A stretch of 64,000 nt of DNA from the NCBI GenBank assembly GCA_015680905.1, contig JADFTS010000040.1, positions 62,001 to 126,000 of the forward strand, read 5' to 3'. The stretch's first letter is position 1. Each line of letters starts with the position of its first letter. This document shows positions 46,669 to 58,511 of this stretch, piece after piece. The translations under genes and the position numbers were made by a program. Source of the stretch: Coptis chinensis. Taxonomy: Eukaryota; Streptophyta; Magnoliopsida; Ranunculales; Ranunculaceae. The notes beneath the pieces were generated by a model. It was not told the origin of the DNA. It saw only the letters and a list, made by a program, of their open reading frames with translations, and did not search any database.

Positions 46669-48129
46669 ATGGCTACATTTCACTCTAGTCTCCCTTCTCT
46701 ACCCAAACCCAACAACATCTCCACTTCCCTCCACTCCAACTTCCTTCCCATCAATCCTCCATCCCTCACTCAAAAACCCAATCCTAAAACCCCAACTTCT
46801 CTCTCAATCAAATCTTCTTCCTCTTCTTCTTCTACCAAGAAACTCATAAAATGCCCACCTCTAGACAGACATGTTGTGAAGCAAAACAAGATAAGATTTG
46901 TCCAGAAACTCAAAACACTCTTACTCTCCAAACCCAAACACTACATCCCACTTCCCATTCTCTCCAAATGCCGTTCTTATCTCTCTCTTCATAAACCTCG
47001 TTCACTTCTTTCAATGATTCATAGATACCCAACCATTTTTCAACTACTCAAAATCCCATCTTCGTTACCTTCTTCTGCATATCAAGATCAGCTCTTTATC
47101 TCACTTACACCCCAAGCTTCACTTCTTTTTGCTCAAGAGTTGAGTTTAAAGCATACCATTTCGAATGCTTTAGCTATTAAGCTTCAAAAGCTTCTTATGT
47201 TGTCTTGTCATAGAAGAATTTTACTTTCTAAGCTTGTTCATTTAGCTACTGATCTTGGGCTGCCACCAAATTTTCGTTCTAGGCTTTGTAATGATTATCC
47301 AGAGAGGTTTAAAACTGTTGAAACTTCGTATGGTCGCGCTCTTGAGCTCGTTTCTTGGGACCCCGACCTTGCGAATCCGCTTCCAATGGCTTTGAGTAAT
47401 CGTGATTTGATTGTGGATAGGCCATTGAAGTTTAAGCAGTTGAGATTGAGAAAAGGATTGAATGTGAAGAGGAAGCATAAGGAGTTTTTGATAAAGTTTG
47501 AGGAAATGCCTGAAGTTAATCCATATTGTGAAGAGATAGGGGAGGGGGCGTTTTCGCCGGAGTCTATTGAAGCTGAGAAAAGGGCTTGTGGGATTGTGAG
47601 AGAAGTGCTTGGAATGATGGTAGAGAAGAGGACATTGGTTGATCATTTGACGCATTTTCGCAAGGAATTTAATTTGTCGAACAAGGCTAGAGGGATGTTG
47701 GTTAGACATCCAGAGTTGTTTTATGTTAGCTTGAAGGGGCAGAGAGATTCTGTGTTTTTAGTAGAAGGATATGATGATAAAGGAAATTTGTTGGAAAAAG
47801 ATGAGCTATTGCTTGCTAAAGAGAGGTTGATGGAGTTAGTTAGAGAAGGAAAGAGAATGAGGAGAGAGAGAAGAAATAGAAGAAAGAATGGTGGTGATGT
47901 TATTGATGAGAATGACGATGAAGAGGAGAGTGATGAGGAATATGAAGATGAAGACGAAGATGATAGTTTTGAGAACTTGTTTGAAGATGATGAATGGGAA
48001 GATTATAGTATTGAAGATGATGAATTAGTGGTTTTAGGTGATGAGGCAGATGTTAAGTTTTGGACTGTTCAGGCTTCTTCTTCCTCTGCTATTAGTGAAG
48101 GTGAATCAGTGTCATTGGAACATTGGTGA
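46669..48129 (+). CDS. WTF1: WTF1-like PORR-domain chloroplast RNA-splicing factor
   Basis: A single 486-aa open frame without introns. The first 50-60 residues are rich in Ser, Pro and Lys and poor in acidic residues, a chloroplast transit peptide. The PORR (plant organelle RNA recognition) domain follows: CPPLDRHVVKQNKIRFVQKL, SLLSMIHRYPTIFQLL, then LTPQASLLFAQEL, LLMLSCHRRILLSKL and RLCNDYPERFK. It ends with FNLSNKARGMLVRHPELFYV and KGQRDSVFLVEGYD. The acidic tail (EEESDEEYEDEDEDD) is typical of WTF1. Known WTF1 binds chloroplast group II introns with RNC1 and is needed for their splicing. The length fits the family. The start is the first ATG and is backed by the transit-peptide composition. 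Confidence 0.93.
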   Translation: MATFHSSLPSLPKPNNISTSLHSNFLPINPPSLTQKPNPKTPTSLSIKSSSSSSSTKKLIKCPPLDRHVVKQNKIRFVQKLKTLLLSKPKHYIPLPILSKCRSYLSLHKPRSLLSMIHRYPTIFQLLKIPSSLPSSAYQDQLFISLTPQASLLFAQELSLKHTISNALAIKLQKLLMLSCHRRILLSKLVHLATDLGLPPNFRSRLCNDYPERFKTVETSYGRALELVSWDPDLANPLPMALSNRDLIVDRPLKFKQLRLRKGLNVKRKHKEFLIKFEEMPEVNPYCEEIGEGAFSPESIEAEKRACGIVREVLGMMVEKRTLVDHLTHFRKEFNLSNKARGMLVRHPELFYVSLKGQRDSVFLVEGYDDKGNLLEKDELLLAKERLMELVREGKRMRRERRNRRKNGGDVIDENDDEEESDEEYEDEDEDDSFENLFEDDEWEDYSIEDDELVVLGDEADVKFWTVQASSSSAISEGESVSLEHW

Positions 48130-48815
48130 AGCTAGGAAGCCTAGGAACAAAGTGCAGAGAAATAAATAGGAAGAAACATACTAAAGATGTATGGTTGTGT
48201 AAAAGATCTGTGTATTCTAAAATCTCTATGTGGTGATATATATAAAATTTGATTACTTACCAGTTATCACCCATGATTATATTTGCATCAGCCTTAATAA
48301 TGTTTGTTAGGTAGTCAAGTCCCTTGTACTTGATGCTAGATAGATTGAGAGAAACTGAGAAAGTGCTGGTTGGTGTTACTAACTTTGGGGAAGTATCATG
48401 TGTGCAACGGCCTTTCATACACTCAGTACTGGTGCTGAAGAACTTCAGTTCAAAGTGCAAACCATACGCAAAAGTAATTTCTGGCTAAAATGCCTACAAT
48501 AAGCTGATTTAAAGAATTTGAAACTAGAGCCTCTGAAAGTGGTTAAATCCATTCAATAAGAAAGCCATTCCGATGTTGCAGGCCAGTATGAATATAAGTT
48601 TTTCAATAGGCATTTTAGCCGAACCAAAAAACAAAGAGTAATTACATACGCTTTAGCACATTGCATGCGAGTAGCTGGTTGATAAAGTTGCTTTGTACAA
48701 TAACAAACATGAATAACCAAAAAATCTAACGCAATAGACAGGCATGTATTAATCTTGTCAGGCACTCAAAAGCATCCTCATCTCTTTGGACTCAATTTGA
48801 GATGTGAACAAGTAA
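48130..48815. other. Convergent spacer between WTF1 and the WRKY gene
   Basis: Holds the 3' regions of two converging genes. Short open frames have no family features. Confidence 0.6.
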
Positions 48816-51800
48816 TTATAACGGATAACCACCCATCATCTGGCAGTATGCAGATGATGATGCATTTGAAAGATGATTTAAGGGTAAGTGTGACTCAAAA
48901 ACAGCATCGTCCTTCTGTTCTTGTTTTGGCCTCAGAAACCTCATATCAGCATCCTTAGTCTGCTGGCCCCTGATAAAAGATTGAGGTGGAGCAATAGCCT
49001 TTCCAAGATTACCGCAATCGAAGCCACTAAATGCAAGGTTTCCAGCAACAAGAGGAACATTCATTGGCATTGACATTTGGAAGTCTGAAACAACCTGACC
49101 AATTGGAGCCGCTTGATACATTCCATTGTGGGTGATATTCAATCCAAAAGAACTAGAAGGCATGGAAGTCTGAAAGGGTGGGAGCTTCATGTCATAGCAG
49201 GCAGAGGAGCCGAACTTCATATCACTACCAAATCCCCCAAGATTACTAGGTCTGAAGAACTCATTGCTGAAGTCGGGTTTCCTCTCAAAACGAGGTACCA
49301 GATCTTGGATTTGTGTTTCAGGCTTTGGGATATTGGTGCTTCTCTGAAGCGTCAGGGAGGCTTGAGTATTTGAGTTGGGTGGAGGTACACTACCACCAGC
49401 TGAGTTCATGTGACTACTGCTCCTAGCTGCAGGCACCTCATGGTTGTGTTTCCCCTCGTATGTTGTAATTACATATTTCAAATCATGAGAAGCTCTTTCT
49501 ACATGCTTCCTCACAGAGCATCCCGCACTCGTGCATTTGTAGTAACTCCTGAAGGATCGAGACAGAAACAAAAAACAAACAATTAAAAGTAGAAGGCCCA
49601 ACTTGGAAAACAAAGATCCAAAGAGAATTGGAAGTTTGAAATTCATTAACCCAAGTACCTAGGATTTGGATTTCCTTTAACAACTTTTTGCCCATATTTG
49701 CGCCAACGGTATCCATCATCAAGTATATCCACTTCACTGTCTGTCTGAACAACGACTCTTGGTTCACGGACAGCCCTTGATGCCATACTTGTTTCCATTA
49801 AACAGTTATCTTTTTTCCTGTGAGGTAGCAAAGATAGGATAATTAAGCACTCATTTTCAGTTATAGTAGCTAGTATGGTCAGAGAGAGAGAGAGAGAGCA
49901 TGATGACTATGCGACAATAAGGTATGATAGTAAACTACAACAACCACCTTCTTTTTGACTCGGACTCATCATCATCAGCGTCATCACCAAGTGATATACT
50001 TCCTTGTGTGGCTCTATCTTCTTCTTCATCGTGACTAGCCAGTGTAGATGAAAGCTCTGGAGTATCTGCAGATTCAAGTATACACAACTGTTTTCCTTGA
50101 GCAGTTGATAAAGGATCAGAAATTTCAGTTACAACAGAAGTTGATGAAGTTCTCTCCAGACCATCAGTTCTCCAATCTGAATTATCTTTTGACCCCTGTG
50201 GCATACTTCTCCAAGCAGAGCCCCCTTCAACTTTGACATACGATCCGGATTCCTCACCTGTCTCTAACATCTCGTTCGTAGAATATGCTGTTCCAAGCGC
50301 TGATCGACGACTGGGCTGAGGTTTTGGATGGTTATGAGTGCCCTTGTAAATTATTTCTGTTATTTGACCATCATGGGAACGTTCTATCTTTTTCTTGACT
50401 TGGCAATTCTGATGAGTGCATTTATAGTAGCTCCGGGGATACTCACTACCTTTTACTTGTTTTTGGCCATACTTTCTCCAATTATATCCATCTTCTGATG
50501 GTCTTCCTGCCACCGTAGTAGGATATGCCACTCTCTGCTCCCCCTCCAAACGTTGTTGCGACCCTGTATCTTCTACATGGACCTGCTGCTCAAGTTGTGG
50601 AGCTTGCTCACTAGCAGCAACTGTATCAGATGTTTGTGAAGGAACGCAATCAGAATCCACATTCATATTGGTTGGACCTTCAACTGTAGAGGGAGAACTG
50701 GTGGAATAATTTTTTGTACTTGTTTGATTCGGTAACCCTGCTTGAGAACCAAATTCCGCTTGTGTTTGCACTGGAGCGAGAATTTGATGGTTAGCATCAG
50801 CCATCTCCATATTCTGACTCAGATTGGAAGAGGAAGAAACCTATAAAAGCAAATACAGTAAACAGATGAACACACTTTTTATCAACAGATGTACATTGGT
50901 GCAGATATTCTTTAGCAACCTTTTTCATTATACTCACCAAATTTCATTTGCCTTGGTCTTTAACTTCTATATCTTTTAGTGGTTGAAACTTGAAAGAAAC
51001 AGGTACTATTTTAGGATAGGTAAGAGGTTTTTCTTGGCATGCCTATGGTTTAACTCTTCACTGAATCCAGGGACCCTTGCTAGGTGTCCTTTTAATGGAT
51101 ATAGATCAATTATAAGGAGATGTGATGACATAGCGGTGCGCCTTATTTTACCAAGTTTCTTCCTGCCTCTTACTGATTCTATGATCAATTTTATATTTTC
51201 TGAAAAATAAAGAAAGAACATTACATAAACTATTAACCTACAAAACTCTATACAACATCAAACTGTGAGAAGAAGCACCTATTAAAATTCAATTAGAATG
51301 AAACAGCAAACAATTACCTGATTTTCCGTGCGAGAAAGACCTTGGAAGGAAACCAAATTCCCATGAGGCTTGAACATAAACGAGGAATCAATACCAGCAT
51401 CCTTGTCCTTATTTACATCAGTAGTTTCTGAAATCAGTATAGTACCATCTAGACTCTGAGAGGGAAATGGAAAAGTTCCAGTTGTTGGAGATGGTAGTGC
51501 CTAAGAAGAAAAAAAAGACTTCGTTAAAATCAAAGGGAAACAAATTTTATTCATGAATTTAGAATCATGCTTGATTCCAGAGTTTACTGATGCAAATTCA
51601 ACAGAAAGTAACAGAATTACAAGAAACTTCTAGTTGGAGTCTTTCACAGTTTTCTTTTAATCCAGGGTTGCCCCAAGTCCCTACCTATGCACCATCATAG
51701 TCACAAATTCGGAATTCGTTGTTAATTCGGCATGGATGAAATCATTAATTCGTACAAATTCATTTAAAAAATTGGGAAAGTCATAAATAATTAAAACATA

Positions 51801-52970
51801 AAATAGTATGCATAGTGTGATTGTACATCATGTTAGGGTTACTTCGAGCGCATATCAAATTTAAAATTTGCAAATATATATGTAAAGTCTTGTTATATCC
51901 TACAAATATTTGCAATTCAGAAAATAAAATATTAAAATAAATTAATGGAAAGCGGAAAAAAAATCATAAGTTCGCTAGAAATCAGAAAAAATCGGTAAAC
52001 ATTGAGAATTAGGAGATTTTTACCGTTTTTACTGTTTATTCGTTTAGAAATTCGGCAACCAGTCAATTCGGAGACTTTTTACGTTTTTTTTTTTTAAATC
52101 GGAGATTTTTGTGACTATGTGCACCATACGTAATTTCAGTAATATGTGACTCGCAAACAAGTTCCAATCTATCACATAATCTTCCTCCAGATCGATTTAA
52201 ACTTTTTTTCAAAAAGAAGCAGCTAGCCTCCTCTCACACAATTATTCCACCACCCACTCATCTAATATACAGAATCCAAAATTCCAATCGAAAGGAAGAA
52301 CAAAAAGTCTGATCCTCAATGACTACATACTACAGTGATTACTAAGAAAACCATTTAAATTAAATCAAAGTTAGAAATCCACACAATAAAGGTCCATCAA
52401 CCACATCATTTACATATATCTTATCTAACAAAGATCCAAAAAAGAAATGAAAACTGACATTTCAAATGAACAACATAACAATTCTAGTTACATTACCTGA
52501 GAATATGTAAGCATAACAGGGGAATCAAGCAAAGATGTTGGACTAAGACCAGGTGGTATTGTAAGATAAGGAGAACGAACAGATGGCGAAGACAATGGAC
52601 TAGTAGTCCTAAATCGAGCTGTATTAAGCCTCGGCGCATTGAACCTTGCCCTCCTTTCTGCTATACTCCCTCCTCCATTTCTACCAGGTGCTACTTTCCA
52701 ATTACTAGAACCTTCCAAACCAACTCCATTCAACTCTTGGCCATTTTTTGCCAAAAACTCCCCTTTATTACTATTATTATCATTAACAACATCTACACTT
52801 TGTTGTTGAACATTATCAGACCCATTAAACACCTGAGAAAATGACTTTGAAACACAGCCATCTGCTAAAAACCCAGAAAATAGACTTCCTCTAGGACTTG
52901 ATATCATTGCTCTCCAATCACCAATTGTTCCACCACCACCACCACCATCATTTTCATCCGTTTCTGCCAT
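48816..52970 (-). CDS. Group I WRKY transcription factor (WRKY2-like)
   Basis: Five exons join in frame to 813 aa: 52970-52497, 51500-51318, 50840-49948, 49817-49659 and 49548-48816. Two WRKY domains make it group I. The N-terminal one has [20 protein letters not shown] and the C-terminal one [20 protein letters not shown]. Each is followed by a C2H2 zinc site ([37 protein letters not shown], then [14 protein letters not shown]). The C-terminal domain carries the usual intron at the NPR|SYY position. Upstream lies an SP cluster ([27 protein letters not shown]), the likely MAP-kinase target region. Before the second WRKY lies an acidic-basic stretch ([13 protein letters not shown]), as in WRKY2. 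It should bind W-boxes in the nucleus. W-boxes occur in its own promoter. The precise subfamily is a judgement from these motifs. Confidence 0.95.
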
Positions 52971-53213
52971 TGCCCCTTCCTTAATTTTCCATTAAAGACT
53001 CCAACTTTGATACTCAATCCACAATTTGAAACAACAAAAAATTCCAATCAAATTTTAACATAAAGAGCTTAAATAAAAGAGAGTTTTAATAAGATTTTGA
53101 GTATTCCAATGAAGTAAAAGAATAATAAGAAGGTTTTTGTTGTGTTAAACGAGAATCGAAACTGAAAAAAGCAGAGAGAAGATAAATTAAAAAGCTCTCT
53201 TTTTCTCACAGGC

Positions 53214-53242
53214 GTTTGACGCAATGTTTCAATCTTTGACCG
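53214..53242 (-). promoter_or_regulatory. Two W-box cores upstream of the WRKY gene
   Basis: TTGAC at 53216-53220 and TTGACC at 53236-53241 lie about 20 bases apart and 245-270 bases upstream of the WRKY start codon. The W-box is the WRKY binding site, so self- or cross-regulation by WRKY factors is plausible. Confidence 0.55.
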
Positions 53243-54889
53243 TTTTTAATTAATATATATTAATAATTAACAATTACTTTATTAATTAATATTGCTTATA
53301 TGCAACTCCAATTTTCAGAGTTGCACAAACAGTTTTATTTGCTTCACTTGAAATAGTAAAGTATCATGTGTTATAGGGTTTATTGCCCAACTTTAGAAAT
53401 GGCACATATGATATGCTACATGGATTTAGATTAGATTGTCAGTTATTAGTCTAGTTTTGGGACTTATAGTTTTATCACTTTTGGCATGTTGGAGAGCTAA
53501 GTGTAGAGATTTGGTGTTTTGGGTCTACGATTTGATGATATTGTAGATGGTTGGGAATGGTTGTACTCTCTTTGAGATAAAAGTTGTCTATGTATCAAGT
53601 TTCTAGAGGTAAACCTAAGTTAAGTCTTACGTAGTTCATCTTTCTCTATTTATAGAAGTTTGAGCTAACCTTCTTTATTTGCTCCAGGCCGTTATCAAAT
53701 ATAGATCCATATTTTGTGTTATCTTAATGATTTTACATTACTTCTAATATTACAAAGTAAATGTTTTCTTGATTGACATGTTGACTGAGCTTCAAAATTG
53801 CGCTAGATGATTTACTTTTATATATAGTTGTAATTGAGATTTGGGATGACCTTAGTCTGAGTCGTTACAACGTACTGACAATGTGGTACGAGTTGATAGA
53901 GATACGACCTGAATTGTGGACACGTGTGTTATAGTGATATGTAATGTAGAATGAAAGATGCTTATACTAAGAAACCAAAATGACCACTAGTTTATGATTT
54001 TTGTATAATGAACTAACGATCGAAAGTTGCAAAACTAGTGTTTCTGATAAAAAAATGTGTGTACCACTGTAACAGCTCAGAGTTGCACCTCTACAACTCT
54101 ATTAATGGTGTTGTTTGTTACCAAATTTAATCTCAATCTCGTAAATTCTTCGTTAATTAACACCTTAGGTTGTGCAAGATCCCCGGCCGGGAAGCTTGGT
54201 GAATGAGGTTAATTTGGATCTAACTTGACACATGCCTTTTCTGTACTGGAGAACCAACCTCATTTGTTTGGAACAACTAACTACGTGTGATTCTTATGTT
54301 TCCTATTTCACACACTGCCAACTAACAAGTTTTTTTGTTGCAAAAATCCAGTACAGTGAGAGCTGCATTCGGATCATTTCAGTTTTTTTTTAGCTAATTT
54401 GTTAATTGGTCTTTTCACCTTTGGCAAAAAATGAGTCTTTCTAGTGTCCAACGACGTTAGAAGAACTACGATCAGTCATGGTTTGTGTATCAGACACATA
54501 CATTCCTGATTTGAAAATTTTGTAACACTTGCAGAAGTTGTACTGAATTTTTCCATCAGCAATTTCTGGAGCTTCTTTCATATAGTACAGTTTATGACAT
54601 GCGTATGGAGTTAAGGACTAGCTAACAAATACAATGCACGAAATTGCTGTCAGCGATTCTGCAGTACATAATGTTATAGTGAAAAAGCATTGCTATTATA
54701 AACTATGGAAGTTGATAATGAGATTTGAGTCATCATATACGCAGATGCAAGCATTCATTATGTCATATGTATTACGTCATCGACACTCATTTGAGTTGCC
54801 AACTTCCCCAGTAATTTTAGATGGCAAATGGAATTCGTGTGAGGATATAAGCTTACTAAATCATGTGGCAAGCTGGTTAACGTATATAC

Positions 54890-55267
54890 AGTCCCGATCT
54901 TAAAAGTTAAAATAAATACATAAGTAAAATTTTACTTAGAAAATTAATTAAAATCTAATTTTTTGTGGTTATCATCTACTCACCATAGATATTATCTCTA
55001 CAAAATTTCAACTCATTTATATCTTAACTTAGGCAAAAGATGATTGTAAAAACACTATTTTTTAAATCGTTAGATTTATTTTTAAATATGACAACAATTT
55101 TTATATAGGTTAGAGGATTCAAAATGAGCTGAAATTTTGTGTAAATGGTCATTATAGTGAGTAGATAACATCCACACAAAATTGGGTTTGAATTCATTTT
55201 ATAGGTAAAGTTTTATATACGTATTTATTTTAATTTAAAATAAGTATACACTTCTAAAATCCGGACT
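54890..55267. mobile_element. Foldback MITE with long inverted arms
   Basis: The left half (AGTCCCGATCTTAAAAGT start, then TTATCATCTACTCACC) is complementary to the right half (GTGAGTAGATAACATCCACA, ending TCTAAAATCCGGACT) over most of its length. The element is about 378 bases, AT-rich and non-coding. ATAC occurs just outside both ends. A partial second copy follows at 55268-55455. Superfamily unknown. Confidence 0.75.
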
Positions 55268-55424
55268 ATACAAAATTTCAACTTATTTGGAAATCTCTAA
55301 CCTAGTCGAAAGATGATTGTTTTCTGGACCGATAGATTTCTTTTTAAATAACAACAATTTTTATCTAGGTGATGTTTTAAAATAAACTTAAATTTTGTGA
55401 AAATGGTATTTATAGTGAATAAAT

Positions 55425-55854
55425 GATATCCACACAAAATTGGATTTGAATTCTAAATTAGAAATGTGAGTTTCCTTCTGAGTTTGAGTCCCACTCTAAG
55501 TCTGTAACTTAATAATTCAAATGAGAACAAAACTGTATGTATCTATACACTATATGATAGCCGGGTTATCAGGAACACACTTCTCAACTGAATAGACTAT
55601 TTCTAATATCTTATGTTTTACAATTTAGAAACATCTCCCTGATATCCACACAAAATTGGATTTGAATTCTAAATTAGAAATGTGAGTTTTCTTCTGAGTT
55701 TGAGTCCCACTCTAATTAAGTCTGTAACTTAACAATCCAAATGAGAACAAAACTCTATATACACTATATGATAGCCGAGTTATCAGGAACACACTTCTGA
55801 ACTGAATAGACTATTTCTAATCTCTTATGTTTTACAATTTAGAAACATCTCCCT
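55425..55854. repeat. Tandem duplication, 216-base unit, two copies
   Basis: Unit 1 runs from GATATCCACACAAAATTGGA at 55425 to about 55640, and unit 2 from the same sequence at 55641 to 55854. They differ by only a few bases and short indels, so the duplication is recent. Confidence 0.93.
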
Positions 55855-57100
55855 CAATTATTTTAATAAGTTTCCTCTGAAAATTTACATAAAAACTCCC
55901 TCACCTCACTGAAATTAGATATGGCTTTCATATTATTTAAAATAATTTAGAAAATCTCATTAACATAATTGAAATTATAATCAATCCCTCATAATATTTT
56001 TATATTGTTTTGACAGGTTTAAGGATTTAAAAAAAAAAACCCGATGTGTAGCACGGTTTGCATACTTGTATATATATATATATATATACATTATAACAAA
56101 AATATATATTTATACATATATTAATTGTACCGGAGAAACTACCTGTATAAGAATTGTTTAAAACAGTGATGTTTGTGCTTATATTTATTTGCAAAATGGA
56201 TAAACAGACCTTTCAAAGTGTAATCAAAACAAAACTGGGGATTAGTTTGATGTCTTAGTATTGTTTCTTAGTGGTTAGGACATAGATAAAACAAAATTGG
56301 GCATCCATTTTTATTTAATTTAATGAATACAAATCTTTTGTAGACAACCTTTTAAATTTCACCATAGATGGTGTTATATTTAGTGCCAATCCAAGGGATC
56401 TTTGTGACGGTCATTCTTGCAATTACGTGTTGTAGTGTTTCTTTGTGCGTCGATCAACACAAAATGCATCTTTTGTCGAACAATTTTATGGTTTGGCCAA
56501 ATAGGCCGGTTAATAGGGAGGACATTAATATTCCTCCAACCATTGGAAATGAAAAATATGGTCGTCGATCAGCATCTTTCTTTCACAAAGATATTGATTC
56601 TGTATGTTTCTATTTCTAAGAATTCTGTATACAAAGATTTACAGATACTATTTTTTTTGTTTGGATAATCTTTAACAGATAATATAGTTGTTTAGAAAGT
56701 GTTTTCAGAGCTTTTAAAAAATCTCGTGTACCTCAAAATTGGCCAAGTAACCATAGAGAGTTGATACTTGATAAGATTACTAGATCACCAAGTAACATAA
56801 GTAACGATCAAAAGCTATTGACATTACACCCCCCTGCGACGGGGTCCTCAAGTCAGAAGGTTCAGACATCACGATCTGATCATACTATGCACGCTTCTAA
56901 AATAATTGAAGATCAGTCAATCTGTTTTTGGATCTATTCCAGTGTTGGATCGATATTTTTCCATAACAATATGTCAGTATTGATATCACTGTCCACTTCA
57001 ATTGAGGTCCAACCGTCTGCAAATTTTCAGCGTGGATGTTCCATTTTTGGAGTTTTCATATGTGTGTCGACACAAAATGAACTTTGTTGTTTGGCCATGA

Positions 57101-57782
57101 GAGCATTTTTAGTGGTGAGACCAAATAAAAAAAAAAACACACCAAACCAAATACTAAATTGGCTCTTATTTGGTGTTTGTTTGGTTTGATGTTGTATCAA
57201 ACGTACGTTGCGGTGTTCAATAAATTGGGCAGTTTTTTGAGAAACGCATGGTTTTTTGGCTGTGTATTTCAAAAGTTGTGTTGGTTATTATGGCACAGTT
57301 TATCCAAAACAGTAGTGTCGAATCTTTGATGGTGTTTGTTTAGTTTGATATTTGGTTTGGTATAAAAATTTAGCATTTTTGAGGTTAGAGCATTTTTAAT
57401 TGTAAGACTTAAAAAACACTAAATTCTTTTATCAAACTAAATAAACACCAAACAACTTCAATGAAAACATCAAAGAGTGAATACCAAATGTACATTCCAG
57501 TGTTTCCAAAACCACGCCAAATAAAACTCAACACAACCGCTGTTTTCGGAACACCGTGACAAAAAGTCTACAATAGAAACTTGTTTTTGTCTACATGGTG
57601 TTCGAAACACCACAACGTACATTTATTACAACACCAAACCAAACACTAAATTAGATCCGATTTGGTGTTTGGCTTGGTGTTTATTTTATTTTATTTGGTA
57701 TTCAAAAAATCTCACCATTAAAAATAATTTTTACCAAATTTTCAAGAATTGTATTTAAGAGTCTTCACCACTAAATATGCTC
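57101..57782. mobile_element. Tourist-like MITE with a related MITE nested inside
   Basis: Outer ends are GAGCATTTTTAGTGGTGAGAC on the left and, on the other strand, GAGCATATTTAGTGGTGAAG on the right. Inside, at 57388, a second element begins GAGCATTTTTAATTGTAAGAC. It is preceded by TTA (57385-57387) and ends near 57730, followed by TTA (57731-57733). Both share interior GGTTTGGTGTTTG-like segments with the element at 14309-14899. No coding. Confidence 0.7.
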
Positions 57783-58511
57783 TTCAAGATATTTCCCAAT
57801 AGTATAGTAGTAGGGACAGTATTCTCCAAACAATTCCAAATGAAATTCACAGCCTGTCAGGAAACTCAGGATTTCCAATCAATCAAATTCTGTCTGGATT
57901 TTGCCTACACTCTACGCTAATTAAGTTATTTGTGTTTGTCTGTGACGTGTTACTCTAACTTAACAAACTTTGATAAACTCATTCAACCTCCAGTGCAATC
58001 AATTATAATTCTCCTCTTTTCACTTCCAGGTAGATAATATTTTCTTTCTTTTTTACTGTTTTGGCGAAAAGCAAAGTGGAGCTGTCTAGTACAAAAGTGA
58101 AAAATAATCTCGGACAGAATATTAAATTTTGGAGGCATTTTGATTGAGATGGAATGTAACATCCCGTGTGGTATTTTGTCTGAAGTTAAAAACAAACCAA
58201 AAAAAATTGAAAAAACATACAAGACGGAACAAAACATTTCGTCCGAAAAAAAACACGATACAAAATCCAACATCTCGTCCGAAGTTCACAAATCAACTAC
58301 TATCTAGGTTGAAGATTTCTTCCATGTAATGACTTGGGAATATAGTCACCCTCATTTTCACCTATGCATTAGTCACTGCATTTGAACAAAAAAAGAGGTG
58401 AAAATTTTCACATTCCCATATATATATATATAGCTGATCCTTTTTCCAAGTAACAGTCACAATAGAATTTCAAAACCTCATTTCCCTCCAAATACTCTCA
58501 TTATTGAAAAC

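Larger units (their letters stand above)
52971..58511. other. Intergenic between divergent WRKY and PPR genes, MITE-rich
   Basis: Contains the WRKY promoter, a foldback MITE (54890-55267), a near-perfect 216-base tandem duplication (55425-55854), a TA microsatellite (about 56070-56088) and nested Tourist-like MITEs (57101-57782). Open frames around 56368-57189 show no recognised domain. The PPR promoter is at the right end. Confidence 0.65.

Noticed and set aside
47242-47709. Minus-strand open frame of 155 codons
   Set aside because: Antisense to WTF1, whose sense frame has a transit peptide and PORR motifs.
56368-57189. Open frames that could be a small gene
   Set aside because: No domain, no splice logic joining them, and the later part runs into MITE sequence.
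58140-58290. Recurring CATCCCGT / CATTTCGTCC / CATCTCGTCC segments
   Set aside because: Three loose matches in AT-rich DNA, too short and irregular to call a repeat family.
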